64,000 bases of DNA from Chloroflexota bacterium (GTDB taxonomy: Bacteria > Chloroflexota > Anaerolineae > Aggregatilineales > Phototrophicaceae), in the NCBI GenBank assembly GCA_020161935.1, contig JAIUNI010000005.1, forward strand, positions 340,369 to 404,368, given 5' to 3'. The notes beneath the pieces were generated by a model. The model ran no database searches and had not been told where the DNA came from. It saw nothing but the letters and a program-made list of their open reading frames with translations. Positions within the stretch are counted from its first letter, which is position 1. Every line of letters begins with the position of its first letter. Positions 58,964-64,000 of the stretch are shown here, in pieces. The position numbers were made by a program, and so were the translations under genes.

Positions 58964-60079
58964 ATGGTCGATACCGCCGCCGCCCGCAAGCGCAAAATCT
59001 TTATCAGCTACCGCCGTGCGGATAACCCCGACTTCGTAGAACGCATCCGCGACTGGTTCGCGTGGAAGTACGGGCGCGACAGCGTATTCATGGACTTCGA
59101 CACCATCCCGCCCTTCACCCCGTTTGCCGACTTCATCCGCGAAAAAGTGCGCGAGTGTGATCTGTTCGTTGCGGTCATCGGAACGGATTGGGTCAAAACC
59201 TTAAAAGAGCGCATTAAACACGAGGACGACGAGGATTATGTGCGGACGGAAATCCGCCTCGCCCTTGAACTCAAGAAGCCGATTGCGCCAATTTGCATCA
59301 AGAAGGCTGCCATTCCCAACAGCCGTGACCTGCCGACCGACCTGCGCCCGATGCTCGACTACAACAGCGCCCACCTCGACTCCGGCCGTCATTTTCTCGA
59401 CAACATTGAAATGATACTCAATGCCGTCGAGCATCAGCTTGAACGCCTCGATGCGTGGAAGGTCATGGCAATGGTGCAAACCGTCCAGTTCGACGTGATG
59501 ACCGCCATCCAGCACTATCAGGATGCCGCCGATCATGCCCAATGGGGCGCGGCGCTTGATTGGCTGGGTCGTATCCGCGAGTCCGGTTTCGCCCCCGATT
59601 GGTATCCGCTGGATGACTACGAGCGCGAAGCCCATGAAGCGCTGCGCGAACAAGCCGCCGCCGAGAAATATCACTTCATTCGCTCGATGGCGGAACGCGC
59701 ACTGCGTCGCCCCGCCGAGCGTGATCGTGTGTGGTTGGCGCTCGAATCCTTCTGGCAAACCTATCCCGCTTACGACCCCGATAACCTCGCTGCCGAATTT
59801 CGTCCGGTTCTTGATTTGGAGGAAGAAATGGAAGACTATAACACGCTCGTCCTGACCCCGATTGACGACCACGGTGGATTTGCCGAAGACCTCAACCGCT
59901 GGCAGCCGCCGCTGGATCTCGCTGTGCTGGATGACCTGAACACGGTCGATGAATCACTCGCCGAGGACATCTTCGACCCCGACCAGCTTGCTCATGTCCC
60001 CGCGCACCTCACCAGTGAGACGCGCACCATCACCCTGAACGAGGCCGAGCAGTCTGGTATCCTCGATCTCGAAGGTTAA
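58964..60079 (+). CDS. TIR-domain protein
   Basis: 371 residues from ATG 58964 (AAGAG about nine bases upstream; a GTG nine codons earlier is possible). KIFISYRRADNPDFVERIRDWFAWKYGRDSVFMDFDTIPPFTPFADFIREKVRECDLFVAVIGTDW is a clear TIR domain, with Glu96 in DYVRTEIRLAL at the expected catalytic position. The following about 230 residues are helical and repeat-like (AWKVMAMVQTVQFDV, WGAALDWLGRIRESG), a probable oligomerisation region. Its stop overlaps the convergent kinase gene's stop by four bases. Possibly an NAD-acting signalling or defence protein. Confidence 0.85.
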   Translation: MVDTAAARKRKIFISYRRADNPDFVERIRDWFAWKYGRDSVFMDFDTIPPFTPFADFIREKVRECDLFVAVIGTDWVKTLKERIKHEDDEDYVRTEIRLALELKKPIAPICIKKAAIPNSRDLPTDLRPMLDYNSAHLDSGRHFLDNIEMILNAVEHQLERLDAWKVMAMVQTVQFDVMTAIQHYQDAADHAQWGAALDWLGRIRESGFAPDWYPLDDYEREAHEALREQAAAEKYHFIRSMAERALRRPAERDRVWLALESFWQTYPAYDPDNLAAEFRPVLDLEEEMEDYNTLVLTPIDDHGGFAEDLNRWQPPLDLAVLDDLNTVDESLAEDIFDPDQLAHVPAHLTSETRTITLNEAEQSGILDLEG

Positions 60080-62430
60080 TCCGGCGTGCCGCTGGCGGCA
60101 GGGGTTGCTGTCGTGGCCGCCCGCATCGTCAGCGTCGGCGTGAGTGTTGTCGCGCTCGCATCCACCAGCTTGAACCCGTACAGCATCGGCAGCAGTACGC
60201 CGTTCAGGAAGGCTTCTTCGCGTCCTGCACCAGCGTGGGCGAAAATGCTGATGTACAAATCGTCGCGCACTTTCACCAGCGCCACCCATCCCGATATGGC
60301 GACCCCGTACACCGGTTGCTCACCCGCCCGTGCATAGGCGGTGGGGAAGGGCGCGTCGTAAAGTGTCGTCAACCCGTAGGTAAACGCACCGTAATTGTCG
60401 TTGAAGATCGCCTCAATGCTGTCGTTCGGGTTACGGACGCTGATGAAATCCTCATCGTCGAACCGCAGGTAAATATTCATCGGGCGACCGAAGTCATCAG
60501 TGGCAAAATCACCGAACGTTTCCGAACTCTCAAGCGGCATCACCCCGCCCGCCGACTGCGTGAGTACCGTCACCCAACCGGTCGGGTAAACCACTTCTAA
60601 CCCCAACGCCTGAATGGTTTCTGTCGAATAACGAGCGGGTGTCGCGAAGAATACTGTCGGCGCGGGGTTAGGTGTCTGTGAGGGTTCGGGTGTTTCGATA
60701 GCGCGGTAGTTGTCGAGCGACCGCACCAGCGGCAGCATAATATTCTGGTTATACAGTTGAATCGCGTCCGGCTCGGCTTGTACCAGCGCCACCACGAAGC
60801 GATTCTCCCCCAACACCGTCGCGTATACGTACCGGATAACACCCAGTTCAGGTCGTCGCCGGGTGCTGGTCGCGGTTGGGTGTTTTGCCCCCGGTACTGG
60901 GTCGAGGTTCGTCACGCGGTCACGTCCCATAAACGCGATCAGCGCTTCTTCCGCCGTTTTCGCTTGCTTCATCTCCAACGCTCCGAGGTCTTCCGCGCTG
61001 CCCACCCCGATTTGAATATACGGTGCGCCCACAATACCCCTTGTTGGGTCGCTGAAGTCCAGCAGACCGTAATCCTCGGTGACGAAGATATTGTTCCCCT
61101 GCACCACCTTCGTATCCCAGCCCTTCGGATACCGGAAAACGATGTTCAAGTTCTCGTTGCTGTAGGTATCAAACTGCACTTGGCTCGCCGCAATCGAGGT
61201 CGGCACCGGCGTACTGCTCGGTTCCGGTGTCGGGCTGGCCGTCGGTGTGACGCTCGCTGTCAGTGTCGCTGTGGGGCGTGCTGCTTCCGTCTGGGTCGCT
61301 GCCAGCGCTAGTGCGGTTGCAGAGGCCACGGCTTGCTGCTCTTGAACTTGCGAATAACCCAATAACCCCAGCACCACCAGCACCACCACAATCACCCCCG
61401 CGCCGATCAACGCGCGGTTCGCCGGTTTGGCTGGTGCGTCCACCGGAGTCGATAAACCCAGTGTCGTCTTTTTCACTGCCTCGGTAGGTCGGCTCGCTTC
61501 GGTCGGCTGCTTTGCCGCATCGGGCAGCACGATTTGTTCAGTCGGTGGCCCTGCGTCCGGGTCAGCCTCCGCTGGCTTGCCAATCAGTAAAGCGTGTTTC
61601 GTGTCCGCCACGCCGCCGTTCGCCGCGTCCAGCGCCGCCGCCAGTTCCCCCGCCGACTCGTAGCGGTCTTCCGGCTTTTTCGCCATCGCCTTAAGGATGA
61701 TCTGCTGTACCGCGTCGGGTATATCGGTGGTCAGGTTATCCAGTGGCGGTTCTTCATTCAGGTGTTGGTACATCACAACGAACGGCGTATCCCCCCGAAA
61801 TGGTGTATCTCCCGCGATCATCTCATACAGGATCACGCCCAGCGCGTAAATATCGGCCCGTTTATCCGCCGCCTTGCCCGTCCATAATTCAGGAGCCATA
61901 TACGCTGGCGTACCCATTAGTGTACCGGTCTGTGTCATCTTAGAGGTGTCGTTCAGCAGCCGCGCGATGCCGAAGTCGGTCAGGTACGCATTCTCCGCCG
62001 TATCCAGCAGCACATTTTCCGCCTTCAAATCGCGGTGGACAATCCCCTTGTCGTGGGCATAGTCCAGCGCCCCTGCAATTTGCTTGATGATGCGAGCTGC
62101 GGTCGCGAGCGGCAGCGCATCTTTGTCGATCCACGAACTCAGGCTGCCGCCTTCCAGCAGCTCCATCACCAGATACGCGATGCCGTCCTGCTGCCCGTAA
62201 TCGAACACCTTCAGGATATGCAGATGACTGAGCGATGCAATCGTTCGCGCCTCGCGTGCAAACCGTTCGGTGAAAGCCGTGTCGTCGGTGAGGTCAGTGC
62301 GGATGACCTTCAGCGCCACGTCGCGGCCAATCGACGTTTGCCGTGCGCGGTAAACACTTGCCATCCCGCCCGAACCGAGCTTCGAGAGAATTTCGTATTG
62401 CCCTAAACGTTTGCCGATCAACGAATCCAT
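60076..62430 (-). CDS. transmembrane Ser/Thr protein kinase (Pkn type)
   Basis: 784 residues. Kinase domain 12-275: Gly loop LGSGGMASVY, Lys41, HRDLKAENVLL with Asp134 (KAEN instead of the common KPEN), DFGIARL, and GTPAYMAPELW. A Pro/Thr/Ala-rich juxtamembrane region, then a single membrane span about 340-360 (LIGAGVIVVVLVVLGLLGYSQ), then an extracellular part with two PsbP-like domains separated by a Pro/Thr linker (YPKGWDTKVV; YPTGWVTVL). The layout is that of a sensor kinase with an outside ligand domain. Possible link with the TIR gene, which shares its stop region. Confidence 0.92.
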   Translation of the reverse strand: MDSLIGKRLGQYEILSKLGSGGMASVYRARQTSIGRDVALKVIRTDLTDDTAFTERFAREARTIASLSHLHILKVFDYGQQDGIAYLVMELLEGGSLSSWIDKDALPLATAARIIKQIAGALDYAHDKGIVHRDLKAENVLLDTAENAYLTDFGIARLLNDTSKMTQTGTLMGTPAYMAPELWTGKAADKRADIYALGVILYEMIAGDTPFRGDTPFVVMYQHLNEEPPLDNLTTDIPDAVQQIILKAMAKKPEDRYESAGELAAALDAANGGVADTKHALLIGKPAEADPDAGPPTEQIVLPDAAKQPTEASRPTEAVKKTTLGLSTPVDAPAKPANRALIGAGVIVVVLVVLGLLGYSQVQEQQAVASATALALAATQTEAARPTATLTASVTPTASPTPEPSSTPVPTSIAASQVQFDTYSNENLNIVFRYPKGWDTKVVQGNNIFVTEDYGLLDFSDPTRGIVGAPYIQIGVGSAEDLGALEMKQAKTAEEALIAFMGRDRVTNLDPVPGAKHPTATSTRRRPELGVIRYVYATVLGENRFVVALVQAEPDAIQLYNQNIMLPLVRSLDNYRAIETPEPSQTPNPAPTVFFATPARYSTETIQALGLEVVYPTGWVTVLTQSAGGVMPLESSETFGDFATDDFGRPMNIYLRFDDEDFISVRNPNDSIEAIFNDNYGAFTYGLTTLYDAPFPTAYARAGEQPVYGVAISGWVALVKVRDDLYISIFAHAGAGREEAFLNGVLLPMLYGFKLVDASATTLTPTLTMRAATTATPAASGTPD

Positions 62431-62671
62431 CGCGCCTTGTCCCTATACCTAGTCCCAAACCATCTCATATCATATGCGAAAATAGACCGTTACTCTATCA
62501 TCTTTTTGACGGATGTGCCTAAATTTCACAAAGCATTTCGCTAAACTTGCATTCACCCCCACTAATCCCGTATCATCTTCGGTACTCGGTACTCGGTACT
62601 CGGTACTCGGTACTCGGTACTCGGTACTTGCCTTTAACTAATGACTATCGACTAAAGACTACCAACTAAGA
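62431..62671. other. region between kinase gene and TrkA-N gene
   Basis: 241 bases. The last 89 bases (62583-62671) are a heptamer array that reaches the start codon of the next gene. The first part is AT-rich with no clear signal. Confidence 0.6.
62583..62671. repeat. heptanucleotide repeat array, locus C
   Basis: In one 7-base phase: TACTCGG six times, TACTTGC, CTTTAAC, TAATGAC, TATCGAC, TAAAGAC, TACCAAC, TAAGAA(T). The TANNNAC part matches locus A by reverse complement (TCGACTA, AAGACTA). The array ends on the ATG at 62672. Confidence 0.85.
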
Positions 62672-63772
62672 ATGCCTGCTGCTCGTCTCGTTCTCCCGCA
62701 AGGTCGCCGCCGTCGTACCCGCCTCTGGCGTGTGCTGCGTGCTGCCTATCGCGATACGCTCGCCCTCTGGAACGAGTTTCGCTGGCCGATCCTTGCCTTC
62801 CTGCTGCTGCTGTTCGGGGGCGGCTGGCTCTACGGCGAACTGATGGTCATCGCCGGTTATCCTCGCGTCCCTTACCAGCACCTGCCGTACTACATCCTCG
62901 AAATGATGGTGTTGCAGCCGCCGCCCGTTGAGGAAGTCCCCACCGAAATTTATCTCATCTTGTTCTGGTATATCGTGCCGGTGCTAGCCATCCTCATCGT
63001 GGGGCGGGGTGCTGCCGAGTTCGTCCGCCTCTTTTTCGACCGTAGTGAACGCCGTAACGCATGGGAGGAAGCTGTGGCTTCGACCTATCGAAATCATATT
63101 ATTATTCTCGGTGTCGGTCATGTCGGCTTGCGTGTCGCCCGTGCGTTGGTCGCGATGGGCTTCGATGTCGTCGCCATTGACCAGAAGCTCAAGCCCGATA
63201 TTGAAGACGATTTAGCCGCCCTTGGGGTTCCCGTCATTAAAAGCGATGGGCGTAATCCCCACTCGCTCGAACTCGCGGGTCTGCGTTTCGCTCAAGCCTT
63301 CGTCGCCTGTACATCAAGTGACCAAACCAACCTTGAAGTCATCATGCGCGCCCGTGACCTCAACCCGGACGTTCGCATTGTCGCCCGTATGTGGGATGAT
63401 ACCTACGCCAAGCAGATGAAAAACTTCATGGGGGTGGATGCGGTTCACAGTGCCTCCGACCTCGCTGCGCCGGTGTTTGCGGGGGCTGCCGTCGGGGTCG
63501 AAATTACGCAAACGCTGCAAATTTCAGGGGTTGACTACAGTATGATTCGCCTGCACGTTGAGCCGGGTTCCTTCCTCGACGGCGGCACCATCGGCTCCCT
63601 CCAAGACGCGAACGATATGGACATCGTGCTGCACGCCACCAATGGCGCTGTTGAAGTCCAGCCTGCCAGTAATATCGCCGTGCGCGGTGGGGATACGCTC
63701 GTCCTTTTCGCCCGCCACGACCGCGTGATCGACATTGTTGAGCGCAACCGCCGGACGCGCACCACCACATAG
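62672..63772 (+). CDS. RCK/TrkA-N membrane protein without a visible selectivity filter
   Basis: 366 residues. Two membrane segments, about 35-60 (FRWPILAFLLLLFGGGWLYG) and 92-112 (LILFWYIVPVLAILIVG). Between them the pore region of an ion channel would carry TVGYG, which is absent; LPYYILEMMVLQPPPVEEVP lies there instead. RCK-N domain from about 140 has the NAD-binding IIILGVGHVGLRVARALVAMGFDVVAIDQ, and an RCK-C-like domain ends the protein. No ribosome site precedes the ATG because a heptamer array adjoins it. Called a potassium-channel-like protein; transport function is uncertain. Confidence 0.82.
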   Translation: MPAARLVLPQGRRRRTRLWRVLRAAYRDTLALWNEFRWPILAFLLLLFGGGWLYGELMVIAGYPRVPYQHLPYYILEMMVLQPPPVEEVPTEIYLILFWYIVPVLAILIVGRGAAEFVRLFFDRSERRNAWEEAVASTYRNHIIILGVGHVGLRVARALVAMGFDVVAIDQKLKPDIEDDLAALGVPVIKSDGRNPHSLELAGLRFAQAFVACTSSDQTNLEVIMRARDLNPDVRIVARMWDDTYAKQMKNFMGVDAVHSASDLAAPVFAGAAVGVEITQTLQISGVDYSMIRLHVEPGSFLDGGTIGSLQDANDMDIVLHATNGAVEVQPASNIAVRGGDTLVLFARHDRVIDIVERNRRTRTTT

Positions 63773-64000
63773 ATTATCTACACTGTAGGGAAATCATCCT
63801 TGTTTTCCCATATGCAGCAAGTTAACTGCTTTGCTCATCAATCACAATCAGCTTGTGTAGGGGCGCACGGCTGTGCATAGGCATTAAGCTAAGCACCAAA
63901 CTGGATCAGTAATTGCAAGGTCGAAGGCGATTTCCGACGGATTGTTTTGAGAGCAAACCGCTGGAAATCGTCATCGATTCGCTTGAGTAATGGAGCCAAA
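63773..64000. other. gene-free right edge
   Basis: 228 bases. Contains the GC-rich GTAGGGGCGCACGG stretch (63857-63870) that looks like half of a degenerate palindromic repeat. No gene start seen. Confidence 0.5.

Noticed and set aside
62583..62671. Tandem array considered as CRISPR
   Set aside because: Unit is 7 bases without spacers; no cas gene nearby.

Overview
The window looks like a chromosomal segment of a Gram-type-uncertain bacterium of the phylum Chloroflexota (Anaerolineae-like). The evidence is the gene style: secreted proteins with Thr/Pro-rich linkers, a DUF3048 protein, bacterial SH3 proteins, a Pkn-type kinase with a PT-rich stalk, TIR-domain proteins and a split methylmalonyl-CoA mutase. 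This assignment is an inference from gene content. No rRNA, tRNA, phage, transposase or CRISPR array was found. The left edge cuts an O-antigen-ligase-like gene.

Layout. 0-9.3 kb: a Wzy/WaaL-like ligase, an SH3 protein, methylmalonyl-CoA epimerase, acyl-CoA dehydrogenase, a Uma2-type nuclease, a zinc-site-less alcohol-dehydrogenase-family oxidoreductase and a B12-dependent diol/glycerol dehydratase whose large and medium subunits are fused. 9.5-15.9 kb: a tightly overlapping five-gene operon (SWIM zinc finger, DUF5691-like, MoxR AAA ATPase, DUF5682, VWA). It is followed by a small protein with serine at every third residue, an SseB-like protein and a TIR-domain protein. 18.1-22.4 kb: a three-subunit propionyl-CoA-type carboxylase with a GNAT gene, then two membrane glycosyltransferases (22.4-26.4 kb). 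26.6-33 kb: a small alpha/beta protein, a CHAD protein, the catalytic chain of methylmalonyl-CoA mutase, a SulP transporter with STAS and cyclic-nucleotide domains, and a copper-chaperone-like HMA protein behind a CsoR-type operator. 33.7-46 kb: an MFS transporter, queG, a methyltransferase, a UGT-type glycosyltransferase, a TPR protein, glutamate dehydrogenase and uvrA. 46-54.9 kb: DUF3048, a PIG-L deacetylase, a PstS-like lipoprotein, tgt, a MurF-like/alanine racemase fusion and SCO1. 54.9-58.4 kb: a glycine riboswitch with the gcvH-gcvPA-gcvPB operon (gcvT is not here). 58.6-63.8 kb: an orphan antitoxin-like gene, a second TIR protein, a Ser/Thr kinase and an RCK/TrkA-N membrane protein.

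Functional threads. (1) Propionate metabolism: carboxylase, epimerase and mutase convert propionyl-CoA to succinyl-CoA, and the diol dehydratase could supply propionaldehyde from 1,2-propanediol. Three enzymes of the window (diol dehydratase, mutase, QueG) depend on cobalamin. (2) Queuosine: queG and tgt are both present. (3) Signalling or conflict: the SWIM-MoxR-DUF5682-VWA operon sits beside TIR and SseB proteins. (4) Glycine cleavage under riboswitch control.

The most unusual features are a heptanucleotide repeat family at three loci (one translated in frame, one abutting a start codon), the serine-triplet protein beside the MoxR/VWA operon, a MurF-like domain that seems to have lost its catalytic residues, and a 10-G tract inside a glycosyltransferase gene. 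Strand G/C asymmetry also changes near 37 kb.
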